The notes under the pieces were generated by a model, which saw nothing but the letters and a program-made list of their open reading frames with translations, searched no databases and had not been told where the DNA came from. Positions 49,012 through 58,150 of a stretch of DNA of 64,000 bases are shown here, one piece after another. The first letter of the stretch is position 1. Every line of letters begins with the position of its first letter. The DNA lies in contig NZ_CP138921.1 in NCBI RefSeq assembly GCF_047124445.1, positions 2,728,001-2,792,000 on the forward strand, in the 5' to 3' direction. This DNA comes from Shimia sp047124445. Its GTDB lineage: Bacteria > Pseudomonadota > Alphaproteobacteria > Rhodobacterales > Rhodobacteraceae. A program made the position numbers and the translations under genes.

Positions 49012-51801
49012 TTAGAAGTGCGCCGACTTGGTGTTTGCCGGCACCTGCAGTGGTGGGGCAAATTTGGTCAGGTCGATGCCTTCAACAGCAGCCTTGTACT
49101 CTTCCAACGTTGGGGTGCGACCCAGGATGGCAGAGAGCACAACCAGCGGTGTGGACGCGAGCAGCGATTCACCTTTTTTCTCCGGCAGATCGCCCACGAC
49201 GCGGCCCTGGAACAGGCGGGTCGAGGTGGCCAGAACGGTGTCACCTTTGGCGGCTTTTTCCTGGTTACCCATGCAGAGGTTACAGCCTGGACGCTCGAGG
49301 TAGAGGATGTTCTCGTACTCGGTGCGCGCCTTTTCCTTTGGGAACATGTCGTCAAAGGTGAAGCCGGAGTAACGCTCGAGGATTTCCCAGTCGCCCTCTT
49401 CCTTCATCTCGTCGATGATGTTGTAGGTCGGCGCGGCCACAACCAGCGGTGCCTTGAACTCGACCTTGCCGTTGGCCGCTTCGAGGTTCTTCAGCATCTG
49501 CGCGACAATTTTCATGTCGCCTTTGTGCACCATGCAGGAGCCCACAAAGCCCAGATCCACTTTCTTTTCAGCGTTGTAGTAGCTGATTGGGCGGATGGTA
49601 TCATGGGTGTAGCGCTTGGAGACGTCGTCGTTGTTCACGTCCGGATCGGCGATCATCGGCTCGACAATCTGGTCCAAATCCACAACCACTTCAGCGAAGT
49701 ATTTCGCGTCCGCATCCGGTTTCAGCGCAGAGTTGGCGCCGGATTTGATGTCGGCAATCCGCGCGTCAGCTTTGTCCACCAGGCCCTGCAGAAGCGCAGC
49801 TTCGTTGTCCATGCCTTTGTCGATCATGATCTGGATGCGGCCTTTGGCCAGCTCCAGGGATCCGATCAGGGTCTCATCATTGGAGATACAGACAGAGGCT
49901 TTCGCCTTCATCTCTGCGGTCCAGTCGGTGAAGGTAAACGCTTGGTCCGCCAGCAGCGTGCCAATGTGTACTTCGATCACGCGGCCTTGGAAGACGTTAT
50001 CACCGTGCTGATCCAGCATCTGCGCCTGGGTGGCATGTACTACGTCACGGAAGTCCATATGTGGGGCCATTTGGCCTTTGAAGGTCACCTTCACGGACTC
50101 AGGGATCGGCATGGAAGCTTCGCCGGTGGCGAGCGCCAGAGCAACGGTGCCGGAGTCCGCACCAAAGGCCACGCCTTTGGACATACGGGTGTGGCTGTCG
50201 CCGCCGACGATCACGTCCCAGTCATCCACGGTGATGTCGTTCAGCACCTTGTGGATCACGTCGGTCATCGCGTGATACTCGCCCTCTGGGTCACGCGCGG
50301 TGATCAGGCCGAAGTCGTTCATGAACTTCATCAGCTTAGGGATGTTGGCCTGCGCCTTCTTGTCCCAAACCGACGCGGTGTGACAGCCGGACTGATAGCC
50401 CACGTCCACGGACGGGGAGATCACGGTGGCGGCCATCGCTTCCAGTTCCTGCGCGGTCATTGGACCGGTGGTGTCCTGAGAGCCCACAACGTTTACTTTC
50501 ACGCGCACGTCAGAACCGGCGTGCAGCGTCACACCTGGGGTGGTGCCCAGCGCGTTGCGGTTGAAGATTTTTTCAACAGCGGTCAGGCCTTGGCCTTCCA
50601 CAGACAGCTCTTTGGATGGTGCGTAGGCGGATTTCAGTTCCTGGCCCAGCGCGCCTGCGGCAAAGGTCTGCAGTTTCTTACCAAAGACCACAGCGTAAGA
50701 GCCGCCCGCCTTCATGAACTCCACTTTTTGTGGGGTGAAGGCCGCAGAGACGTCTTTCAGCACGTTGCCGTCCGCATCGCGCAGCGTTTTGTCTTTGGTG
50801 TTGATGGTCAGCACGGTGCCGGTGGCCACGGAGTAGGCCTCTTCCAGCACGGCTTCGCCGTCTTCATCCACGACAACATTGCCGTCCGCATCGGTCTTTT
50901 TGACCCAGTTGTCGAGGTCAATGCCGATGCCGCCGGTCACGCCAACGGTGGTCAGGAAGATCGGGGAGATGCCGTTGGTGCCCGCGACAACAGGTGCGAT
51001 GTTGATGAATGGCACGTAAGGCGATGCCTTCTTACCGGTCCACAGCGCCACGTTGTTCACACCGGACATACGGGAGGAACCCACGCCCATGGTGCCTTTT
51101 TCCGCGATCAGCATCACACGTGCATCAGGGTGCTGTTTCTGCAGCTCCTGAATGGCCACCTGATCTTCCGGAGAGCACATGCATTTGCCGTGCAGTTCAC
51201 GGTCGGCACGAGAGTGTGCTTCGGCACCGGGTGACAGAAGGTCAGTCGAGATATCACCGATACCGGCGATAAAGGTCACAACCTTGATCTCTTCTTCGAC
51301 TTCAGGAAGCTTGGTGAAGAATTCCGCCTTGGCGTAGCTTTCCAGCAGATCCTTGGCGACAGCGTTGCCGGCCTTGAAGGCTTCCTCAAGACGATCGGTG
51401 TCTGCCTCATAGAGGAAGACCTGAGTCTTCAGCACGGCTGCGGCTTGAGCAGCAATCGCGGCATCGTCGCCCAGCGCCAGATCGAGCAGTACGCGAACAG
51501 ACGGGCCACCCTTCATATGGGACAGCAGTTCGAAGGCGAACTCCGGGGTGATTTCGGCCACGTCAGCCGCGCCGAGAATGATCTCTTTGAGGAATTCGGC
51601 TTTCACACCTGCGGCGCTCGTGGTGCCTGGCAAGGTGTTGTAAATGAAGAACTTCAGGGAGTCTTCGCGGTGGGCGTTGCCGGTGTCTTTGATCTGTTCG
51701 ATCAGTTCGCTGACCAGCGCGCCGCTATCAATTGGCTTTGGATTCAGACCTTCGGTTTTCCGGGTCTCAATCTCGTTCAGATAATCTGTATACAAGCTCA
51801 T
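49012..51801 (-). CDS. acnB: Aconitate hydratase B / 2-methylisocitrate dehydratase
   Basis: AcnB isomerises citrate to isocitrate in the TCA cycle and can act on 2-methylisocitrate. The 929-residue protein has the HEAT-like N-terminal domain (1-160), the swivelling domain (about 165-380) and the catalytic domains. Iron-sulfur ligands are seen as GSCMVHKG near residue 754 and RPGCNLCMGNQEKA near 840, the CxxC pair. VIVGGDSHTRMSKGVAFGADSGTVA is another active-site block. Length agrees with AcnB rather than AcnA. Confidence 0.97.
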   Translation of the reverse strand: MSLYTDYLNEIETRKTEGLNPKPIDSGALVSELIEQIKDTGNAHREDSLKFFIYNTLPGTTSAAGVKAEFLKEIILGAADVAEITPEFAFELLSHMKGGPSVRVLLDLALGDDAAIAAQAAAVLKTQVFLYEADTDRLEEAFKAGNAVAKDLLESYAKAEFFTKLPEVEEEIKVVTFIAGIGDISTDLLSPGAEAHSRADRELHGKCMCSPEDQVAIQELQKQHPDARVMLIAEKGTMGVGSSRMSGVNNVALWTGKKASPYVPFINIAPVVAGTNGISPIFLTTVGVTGGIGIDLDNWVKKTDADGNVVVDEDGEAVLEEAYSVATGTVLTINTKDKTLRDADGNVLKDVSAAFTPQKVEFMKAGGSYAVVFGKKLQTFAAGALGQELKSAYAPSKELSVEGQGLTAVEKIFNRNALGTTPGVTLHAGSDVRVKVNVVGSQDTTGPMTAQELEAMAATVISPSVDVGYQSGCHTASVWDKKAQANIPKLMKFMNDFGLITARDPEGEYHAMTDVIHKVLNDITVDDWDVIVGGDSHTRMSKGVAFGADSGTVALALATGEASMPIPESVKVTFKGQMAPHMDFRDVVHATQAQMLDQHGDNVFQGRVIEVHIGTLLADQAFTFTDWTAEMKAKASVCISNDETLIGSLELAKGRIQIMIDKGMDNEAALLQGLVDKADARIADIKSGANSALKPDADAKYFAEVVVDLDQIVEPMIADPDVNNDDVSKRYTHDTIRPISYYNAEKKVDLGFVGSCMVHKGDMKIVAQMLKNLEAANGKVEFKAPLVVAAPTYNIIDEMKEEGDWEILERYSGFTFDDMFPKEKARTEYENILYLERPGCNLCMGNQEKAAKGDTVLATSTRLFQGRVVGDLPEKKGESLLASTPLVVLSAILGRTPTLEEYKAAVEGIDLTKFAPPLQVPANTKSAHF

Positions 51802-52197
51802 GATGATCCTAGCGATTTGAGGTTGGCTTAAGCATGAACACCCTCATTTGAACCATGAAGTGATTCACAGGGCAGGTATTGTATGCCGATGTATACCAAG
51901 CTTGAAAAAGACGCAAGTTGCCCTTCGGAACAATTGTCTTGGCTTACTCAAACGTGATGTCGCAGAGCGGCGTATGACATCTATTGTAGGCCGCGTGGAA
52001 CCTGTTTGCCAGCGTACAGCGCCGCCGAGAGCCCGCCTGTCGCTGTGACAGTTTCCACCCTGCGCGCTTAATGGCGCTCGCCTTCCCTAGAGGGGCGAGA
52101 TCTTGTGATCCAGAGCACATGATGCCGCAGCATTTTGTTTTCCCGCCGCGGGAAACCTATTGACTCATTCCCGTCTTTGTCCGAATGGAGAGGAGAT
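51802..52197. other. Intergenic region between acnB and the cobalamin riboswitch
   Basis: About 396 bases separate acnB from the riboswitch. Near acnB, GGTAT (51873-51877) and ATACC (51891-51895) are short inverted arms, and the stretch should hold the acnB promoter. At 52139-52155 a dyad TTTCCCG-CCG-CGGGAAA is followed by TTGACT at 52160, a possible -35 element for the cobalamin operon. No gene is seen. Confidence 0.5.
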
Positions 52198-52378
52198 GGT
52201 TCCCGCGACGACCTCTGTCAGACCGGGATGAAAAGGGAATACGGTGCGGCCCCAAAAGCCAAATCCGTGACTGCCCCCGCAACTGTGAGCGGCGAGCGAC
52301 CCCGAGGACACCACTGAGCGCGATGCGCTTGGGAAGGTTCGGGATAGCCACAACCCGCAAGTCAGGAGACCTGCCATC
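52198..52378 (+). ncRNA. Cobalamin riboswitch
   Basis: The leader contains the conserved blocks of the adenosylcobalamin riboswitch in order: AAAAGGGAATACGGTGCGG, AATCCGTGACTGCCCCCGCA then ACTGTGAGCGG, the B12-box variant ACCACTG, and GCAAGTCAGGAGACCTGCC. It precedes the DUF1636/BtuDFC-like operon and should lower its expression when cobalamin is sufficient. Boundaries are approximate. Confidence 0.95.
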
Positions 52379-52492
52379 CAGACGATAACTTCAACCCGGG
52401 CGGGGCGTCCGGACAGGAGGCCAAGATGGCTTTGCGGATTGATCCGTGTGAAAAACTGACTGTGCTTGCCCCGCGCTATCGCGGAGGGCGAG

Positions 52493-52897
52493 ATGGCCAC
52501 CCCAACCCACAGAATTTCTATCTGCACATCCTGCAAACACGTCGGCGAGACCTGTCGCCCCGGCTATGAGCTGATCAAGCGCCTGCGTGAAGCCATTGAT
52601 ATGGCCGGTGACGCGATCACGGAAGAGTTCGAGATTTCCGGCGTCGCCTGTATGGCGGGCTGCAAACACCCTTGCACCGTAGCCTATCACAGCACGCGCA
52701 AAGCGACCTATCTGTTTGGGGACATCACGCCGGAGCAGGACATTGCGGATCTGGTGTCCTTTGCACAGCAATATGCGGTGCTTGGGGATGGCTGGTGTTC
52801 ATCGGTAGATCGCCCCGGCAAGTTACGCAAACACACCTTGGCGCGGGTACCGTCGATGATGTTGGCGCTTGAGGACAGCGCAGAGCGGCTGGCATGA
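52493..52897 (+). CDS. DUF1636 cysteine-rich protein of the cobalamin operon
   Basis: This 134-residue protein has cysteines arranged like a thioredoxin-fold 2Fe-2S ferredoxin: CTSCKHVGETC starting at residue 11 and GVACMAGCKHPCTVAYHS near 55-72. DUF1636 proteins recur beside cobalt or cobalamin genes, and this one is first behind a cobalamin riboswitch. A metal-binding or electron-transfer role in cobalamin handling is plausible but unproven. The ATG at 52493 follows GGAGGG. Its stop overlaps the next start (ATGA). Confidence 0.87.
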   Translation: MATPTHRISICTSCKHVGETCRPGYELIKRLREAIDMAGDAITEEFEISGVACMAGCKHPCTVAYHSTRKATYLFGDITPEQDIADLVSFAQQYAVLGDGWCSSVDRPGKLRKHTLARVPSMMLALEDSAERLA

Positions 52898-53676
52898 GCG
52901 CCGGGCATCTGGTGGCCAAGGATGTGTGTTGGCGACCGGGCAAAAACCAACCCTTCCTGCTGAACCCTGTGAGTTTTGAAGTCTACCCCGGCCGCGTGCT
53001 TGGCGTTGTCGGCCCCAATGGCGCGGGCAAGTCGACGCTTTTGCGGATGATCTATCACTATCAGAAACCGACATCCGGGCAGATTTTGGTGGATGAACAG
53101 GACCTTTGGGGGATGTCCGCCAAAGTCGCCGCCCGCAAGGTGGCCGCCGTGTTGCAGGAACAACCGGGCGCCTTTGGTCTTTCGGTACGCGATATTGTGG
53201 CGCTGGGGCGCACGCCCCACCGCAGCGGGCTGTCGTCGGAAGGCCAAAAAGATGCCGAGATCATTGATGAAGCTATCGAACGGATGCAGTTGGAGGCATT
53301 GGTTGCCCGCGATTTCGACACCCTCTCAGGGGGCGAGCGGCAACGGGTGATGGTGGCGCGAGCTTTGGCGCAGCAACCGCAGGTGCTGGTGATGGATGAA
53401 CCCACCAACCACCTCGACATTCGCCATCAACTCGAAATCCTCTCACTGATCCGGTCGCTTGGGCTGACCATCGTGGTCTCGCTGCATGATCTGAACATGG
53501 CCGCAGATGTGTGTGACGCCATCCTGCTTTTGAAAGACGGACACTGCCAAGGCTTTGGCAGCGCGAATGACGTGCTGAGCGAACAGCTTGTCTCTGACAC
53601 GTTTTCCGTCACCGCCCAGCGCCAGATGCTGAGCGTGAGCCAAAACCAACACCTTACTTTTCACCTCCCAAACTAA
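52894..53676 (+). CDS. ABC transporter ATP-binding protein, BtuD/FecE-like
   Basis: This 260-residue ATPase powers a cobalamin/iron-chelate type importer. It has Walker A GPNGAGKST near residue 40, the Q-loop, the signature LSGGERQRVMVARALAQQ near 145 and Walker B VLVMDEPTNHLD near 165, then the H-loop SLHDLNMA. It is coupled to DUF1636 by a four-base overlap and precedes the binding-protein gene by 12 bases. The riboswitch makes cobalamin or cobinamide the likely cargo. Confidence 0.92.
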   Translation: MSAGHLVAKDVCWRPGKNQPFLLNPVSFEVYPGRVLGVVGPNGAGKSTLLRMIYHYQKPTSGQILVDEQDLWGMSAKVAARKVAAVLQEQPGAFGLSVRDIVALGRTPHRSGLSSEGQKDAEIIDEAIERMQLEALVARDFDTLSGGERQRVMVARALAQQPQVLVMDEPTNHLDIRHQLEILSLIRSLGLTIVVSLHDLNMAADVCDAILLLKDGHCQGFGSANDVLSEQLVSDTFSVTAQRQMLSVSQNQHLTFHLPN

Positions 53677-53688
53677 AGGACCACATTT

Positions 53689-54636
53689 ATGACCACCAAA
53701 TTTACCACTGCCGCCGTCAGCGCCCTGCTGGCCCTGTCCACCACCGCCGCGCTGGCAGAAACCTCCGTGGACAGCTGCAACCGGCAAGTGACCTTTGACG
53801 CGCCGCCCAAAGCGGCCATTTCCAACGACGTGAACCTGACCGAGATGATGCTGGTGCTGGGCCTGGCAGATCGCATGGTTGGCTATACCGGCATCTCCGG
53901 CTGGAAAACGCTGGACGAAGAGATGCGCGCCGGTGTCGAAGAACTGCCAGAACTGTCTGCCAAGTATCCGTCCAAAGAGGTGCTGATCGGTGCAGATGCG
54001 GACTTCTTCTTTGCCGGTTGGAACTACGGCATGAAAGTGGGCGGCGAAGTCACACCTGAGACGCTCGCGCCGTTTGACATCAAGGTTTATGAGCTGACCG
54101 AGAGCTGCATCCACATTGGCAAGAAAGACGCCGCCAGCATGGATGACATGTACAACGACATCCTAAACCTCGGCGCGATCTTTGACGTGAAAGACAAAGC
54201 CGACGCGCTGGTCGATGGCTACAAGGCCGACCTTGCAGCCTTCACCGATGGTTTGGCGCCGTTAGAAACCGCACCACGTGTGTTTGTCTACGACAGCGGC
54301 GAAGACACGCCGTTCACCGCAGGGCGCTATGCGATGCCAAACGCGCTTATTGAAGCGGCGGGTGGCACCAACATCATGAACGATCTGGAGAAAAGCTGGG
54401 CCAAAGTTGGCTGGGAGCCAGTTGTGGAGCGCAACCCGGAGGTCATCGTAATCGTGAACTACGGCAATGTGACGGCTGAGGAAAAGCGCGCCTTCATGAT
54501 GAACAACCCGGCCTTTGCCGAGATGGACGCCGTGAAGAACGACCGATTTGTGACTCTGGAGTATGTTGAAGCAACCCCAGGGCCACGCAACATCGAAGCG
54601 GTTAAAACCCTCGCAGAAGCGTTCCGGGCGAAATAA
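53689..54636 (+). CDS. Periplasmic substrate-binding protein, BtuF-like
   Basis: This 315-residue protein has a Sec signal peptide (residues 1-24, ending LSTTAALAE) and the class III periplasmic-binding fold used for cobalamin and siderophores. The N-terminal domain contains LTEMMLVLGLADRMVGYTG and the C-terminal domain RVFVYDSGEDTPFTAGRYAMP and NPEVIVIVNYG. Two Cys residues at about 30 and 142 may pair. It delivers the ligand to the permease encoded next, whose ATG abuts this stop codon. Confidence 0.9.
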   Translation: MTTKFTTAAVSALLALSTTAALAETSVDSCNRQVTFDAPPKAAISNDVNLTEMMLVLGLADRMVGYTGISGWKTLDEEMRAGVEELPELSAKYPSKEVLIGADADFFFAGWNYGMKVGGEVTPETLAPFDIKVYELTESCIHIGKKDAASMDDMYNDILNLGAIFDVKDKADALVDGYKADLAAFTDGLAPLETAPRVFVYDSGEDTPFTAGRYAMPNALIEAAGGTNIMNDLEKSWAKVGWEPVVERNPEVIVIVNYGNVTAEEKRAFMMNNPAFAEMDAVKNDRFVTLEYVEATPGPRNIEAVKTLAEAFRAK

Positions 54637-55677
54637 ATGACAGGAAGAGCAGCAGGACGGCCAAAGAGCAGGTTTCCTTATGTGATCGGCGCAGGGGTGC
54701 TCCTGTTGCTTTTCTCGATTTCGGTCGCAATCAGTGTGGGGGCGGTCTCTGTGCCCCTGCACACCGTCTGGAGCATCTTGATCAATCAGGTGGCGCCGGG
54801 CACAATTGAGCAGGACTGGTCCAAAGGGCGCGAAGCGATTGTCTGGGACATTCGCTTTCCACGGGCTTTGCTGGCCTGTCTAGTGGGCGCCGGATTGGCG
54901 GTTGTGGGCGGCAGCTTACAGGCTGTGACACGCAACCCGTTGGCCGATCCACATCTGTTGGGGATCTCTTCCGGCGCGGCCTTTGGGGCGATCATGGTGC
55001 TGATGCACACCGGCATGTTTTGGGGTCTCATTACCGTGCCGTTGTTTGCCTTTGGCGGGGCCTTGGCCGCAACGTTGCTGGTGCTGGCGGTGTCGCAGTT
55101 TGCCTCGGCCACCAGCGCGGATCGGTTGATCCTGGCGGGTGTGGCGGTGTCCTTCATCGTGATGTCTCTGGCCAATGTGTTGATCTTTCTTGGCGATCCA
55201 AGAGCCACCCACACAGTGGTGTTCTGGATGCTGGGCGGCCTGGGCTTGGCACAGTGGAGCCATTTGGTTTTCCCGCTGGCGGTGCTCGCCGTCTGCGGCA
55301 CCTACATCTGGATTAATGGGCGGAAATTGAATGCCATGACGGTGGGCGACGAGACCGCCGCCACGTTGGGCATCCCGGTGGCGCGGTTCCGCTTGATCAT
55401 CTTTGTTGTCGGCGCGTTGATCACCGGGGTGATGGTCGCGTTTTCGGGTATGATTGGCTTTGTTGGCCTGATGGTGCCGCATATCGTGCGTATGCTGGTA
55501 GGCGGGGATTATGCCCGCGTGATCCCAGCCTCCGCGCTATTTGGCGCGATCTACCTTTTGTGGTCCGACATCATCGCGCGCACGATCATGGCACCGGAAG
55601 ACATGCCAATTGGCATTGTCACCGGCTTGGTGGGCGGCCTGTTCTTTGTCTGGTTGTTGCGGCGGCGGGCGCGGTAA
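54637..55677 (+). CDS. FecCD-family ABC permease, BtuC-like
   Basis: This 346-residue inner-membrane protein has about ten transmembrane helices. FecCD-family blocks are DIRFPRALLACLVGAGLAVVG, RNPLADPHLLGISSGAAFGA and GMIGFVGLMVPHIVRML. It forms a homodimeric channel with the ATPase and binding protein of the operon. It starts immediately after the preceding stop. No TonB-dependent outer-membrane receptor gene is in this operon. Confidence 0.93.
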   Translation: MTGRAAGRPKSRFPYVIGAGVLLLLFSISVAISVGAVSVPLHTVWSILINQVAPGTIEQDWSKGREAIVWDIRFPRALLACLVGAGLAVVGGSLQAVTRNPLADPHLLGISSGAAFGAIMVLMHTGMFWGLITVPLFAFGGALAATLLVLAVSQFASATSADRLILAGVAVSFIVMSLANVLIFLGDPRATHTVVFWMLGGLGLAQWSHLVFPLAVLAVCGTYIWINGRKLNAMTVGDETAATLGIPVARFRLIIFVVGALITGVMVAFSGMIGFVGLMVPHIVRMLVGGDYARVIPASALFGAIYLLWSDIIARTIMAPEDMPIGIVTGLVGGLFFVWLLRRRAR

Positions 55678-55697
55678 AGCGCCCTGCCCTATTTGCG

Positions 55698-56222
55698 TCA
55701 GAGAAGCGGATAGTTTTCCGAGTTCTCCAACGCGTAGTGCCACCACTCATAGGGGTTTATCTCAAAACCGGCACCCACCATGAGACCCAGCAGAATCAAG
55801 CGATTTTGCTGAGCCTCACGGTGGATGTCGATCCTGGAGTGATGCGATTGTTGCAAGGCGGCGTCAAAGTCTGTGCCCATGTCGAGCACAGTGCCATCTG
55901 CGCGGGTCAGCGTCAGGTCCACGGCGGTGCCGCGGCTGTGGTCTGACCCGATCTCGGGGTCTGCAACAAATTCGGGGTCCGGCCGTACCTCCCACAAGCG
56001 GCGTTGCACCGCTTGGGGGCGATAGGCATCCAGCAGCAGAAGGCGCAGTCCGAGGGCGGCAGCGCGATCAGCGGCATGAAAGAGCGCATCGGCGGCATGT
56101 CTGTGCAGGCGTGCCTGTTGATCCTCCGCCGTGGTGTAAAGCACCTCGCCAGCGAAGTTTCGGGACGTCGCATAGGCAAGCTGCACATCAATGGCCGCAT
56201 GTTGGACCGGCACCAACGTCAT
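55698..56222 (-). CDS. ddpX: D-alanyl-D-alanine dipeptidase (VanX/DdpX family)
   Basis: This 174-residue zinc dipeptidase hydrolyses D-Ala-D-Ala. Active-site residues of the VanX family are visible: R68 in DAYRPQ, zinc ligands H95 and D102 in GSDHSRGTAVDL, catalytic E159 and zinc ligand H162 in YEWWHY. The ATG at 56222 overlaps the stop of the upstream ATPase gene (ATGA), so it is the last gene of a dipeptide-uptake operon and would act on the imported D,D-dipeptide in the cytoplasm. Confidence 0.92.
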   Translation of the reverse strand: MTLVPVQHAAIDVQLAYATSRNFAGEVLYTTAEDQQARLHRHAADALFHAADRAAALGLRLLLLDAYRPQAVQRRLWEVRPDPEFVADPEIGSDHSRGTAVDLTLTRADGTVLDMGTDFDAALQQSHHSRIDIHREAQQNRLILLGLMVGAGFEINPYEWWHYALENSENYPLL

Positions 56223-57175
56223 GCGGGCACCTTCTGTGGGGTGGCGGCTGTTGTTTGGCAACAGCGCACCTGGGCCTGCTCGGTAGGCACCATGTTTTGT
56301 CGCACGTCACAGCCCGCGCCCGCCAGCTCGCAGCGGTCCTTGAAGAAGCAACCGGTCGGCAGGTTGCGGTTGGACGGCAGGTCTGTGTTGCTGAGCGCCT
56401 CGCCCAGCCCGCCAGTGGCGCGCATGGTCGGAATCGACTCCAGCAAGAGGCGGGTATAGGGGTGTTTGGGCGCAGCCAGCACCGCGTCGGACGCGCCATG
56501 CTCCACCACCTGCCCCAGATACATCACCGCCACCTCATCACAGAGATAACGCACCACGGAAATGTCGTGGGAGATGAAGATGTAGGTCAAGCCGCGCTCG
56601 GCCTGCAGCTCTTTGAGCAGGTTGAGGATTTGCGCCTGAATGGAGATGTCGAGCGCCGAAGTAGGTTCGTCGAGCACAATCACATCCGGATCGGAGGACA
56701 GCGCGCGAGCAATGGCGATCCGCTGGCGTTGGCCGCCGGAGAACTCATGCGGATAGCGGTCCAGCACTTCGGGACGGAGGCCCACTTTGGCGGCAAGCTC
56801 TGCGGCCAGTGCACGCAGCTCGGCCTTTGGGGTTTTGGTGACCGCAAAGACCGGTTCCGTAATCACGCGCCAAACCGGCATACGCGCGTTGAGCGAGCTT
56901 TGCGGATCCTGGAACACAATCTGCACATCGTGGTCTGCGCCAAAGTTGCGGGTGACCTCCCCTTCCGAAGGTTTGCGGATGCCCATCAGCACCTGCGCCA
57001 AAGTAGACTTGCCACAGCCGGACTCGCCCACAATGCCCAGCGTTTTGCCGCGGGGAATGTCCAGGTCAATGCCATTGAGCGCATGCACAAAGCCACGCGG
57101 ACGGCCGCACCAGTCTTCGCCAAACGGGAAGCGCATGTGGATGTTGGTGAGCGTCATCACGCTATTGGTGTTCAT
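56219..57175 (-). CDS. Dipeptide ABC transporter ATP-binding protein, DdpF/OppF-like
   Basis: This 318-residue ATPase of the oligopeptide family has Walker A GESGCGKST near residue 51, signature FSGGQRQRIAIARALSS near 143, Walker B VIVLDEPTSALD near 164, and the OppF-type C-terminal region with cysteines GCFFKDRCELAGAGC, which in some homologues bind an iron-sulfur cluster. It overlaps both neighbours by four bases and pairs with the other ATPase of the operon. Confidence 0.92.
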   Translation of the reverse strand: MNTNSVMTLTNIHMRFPFGEDWCGRPRGFVHALNGIDLDIPRGKTLGIVGESGCGKSTLAQVLMGIRKPSEGEVTRNFGADHDVQIVFQDPQSSLNARMPVWRVITEPVFAVTKTPKAELRALAAELAAKVGLRPEVLDRYPHEFSGGQRQRIAIARALSSDPDVIVLDEPTSALDISIQAQILNLLKELQAERGLTYIFISHDISVVRYLCDEVAVMYLGQVVEHGASDAVLAAPKHPYTRLLLESIPTMRATGGLGEALSNTDLPSNRNLPTGCFFKDRCELAGAGCDVRQNMVPTEQAQVRCCQTTAATPQKVPA

Positions 57176-58149
57176 GCTGTAACCTCCTCGCAGAGCCAGC
57201 AGGCGGCTTGGTGTTTCTTGCCCACATCCGTGAGTGATGGGCGCGAATTACAGGCATCCTGCGCATGGCGGCAACGGGCCTGAAAGGCGCAGCCCTTGGG
57301 GGGATTGACCAGATTGGGCACGGTGCCAGGGATGGAGGCCAGGGGGGCGCCTGGGTCCGCGTCCTCCGGCAAGGCCTCGATCAAGGCCGCAGTATAGGGG
57401 TGTTGCGGGTTGCCCAGCACTTTTTGCGCTGGTCCGGTCTCCACCACACGGCCTGCGTACATCACATAGATGCGGTCACAGAACTGGCTGATCACTGCAA
57501 GGTCATGGGAGATAAACAGCACCGAGGCGCCGGTTTGGCGGGCTTTGGCGTGCAGCAGTTGCAGCACCTGCCGTTGTACTGTCACGTCCAAAGCAGTGGT
57601 GGGTTCATCCGCCACCAGCAGCTTCGGAGAGCAGGCAAAGGCCATACCGATCAGAATACGCTGACGCATGCCGCCGGAGAGCTCAAACGGGTAGCGCCCC
57701 AAGATTTCTTCGGCATCGTTGATGCGCATGTCTTTGAGCAGCTCGATGGCCCGGTCTCGGGCCGCCATGCCGCGCAGGTTGGAATGCAACTCGATCACCC
57801 TCAGCATCTGTTTGCCGATGGTCTTGGTTGGGTTCAGGGCAGTTTGTGGCTCCTGAAAGATCATGGCCACGTCACCGCCGCGCAGGCGGTTCATCTCGCG
57901 CTCTGAAATGGATTGCACATCGCGGCCAAGCAAGCTGATCTTGCCGCCGTCCTGACGGAACGCGCCGTCCGGCAAAAGCCGCAGGGCGGTCATGGCAGTC
58001 ACGGATTTGGCCGAACCACTTTCGCCCACAAGACCAACAATCTCGCCCGGCTGGACTTCCAGATCCACGCCGTTCACCGCATGCACATCACCTGCGAAGC
58101 CCGGAAACAGAACTTCCAGTCCGTCAATTTTCAATACTGGGTCCGCCAT
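57172..58149 (-). CDS. Dipeptide ABC transporter ATP-binding protein, DdpD/OppD-like
   Basis: This 325-residue ATPase pairs with the DdpF-like protein. Its Walker A reads GESGSAKS near residue 42: the glycine that normally precedes the lysine is alanine, an unusual substitution. The signature LSGGMRQRILIGMAFACS, Walker B LLVADEPTTALD and H-loop are intact, as is the C-terminal CAFQARCRHAQDAC cluster. The ATG at 58149 lies one base from the permease stop. If Walker A function is weakened, the second ATPase may do more of the hydrolysis. Confidence 0.9.
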   Translation of the reverse strand: MADPVLKIDGLEVLFPGFAGDVHAVNGVDLEVQPGEIVGLVGESGSAKSVTAMTALRLLPDGAFRQDGGKISLLGRDVQSISEREMNRLRGGDVAMIFQEPQTALNPTKTIGKQMLRVIELHSNLRGMAARDRAIELLKDMRINDAEEILGRYPFELSGGMRQRILIGMAFACSPKLLVADEPTTALDVTVQRQVLQLLHAKARQTGASVLFISHDLAVISQFCDRIYVMYAGRVVETGPAQKVLGNPQHPYTAALIEALPEDADPGAPLASIPGTVPNLVNPPKGCAFQARCRHAQDACNSRPSLTDVGKKHQAACWLCEEVTA

Positions 58150-58150
58150 G

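Noticed and set aside
49018..51234. 738-codon plus-strand frame opposite acnB
   Set aside because: His, Val and Gly rich shadow of acnB with no domain; acnB is unambiguous on the other strand.
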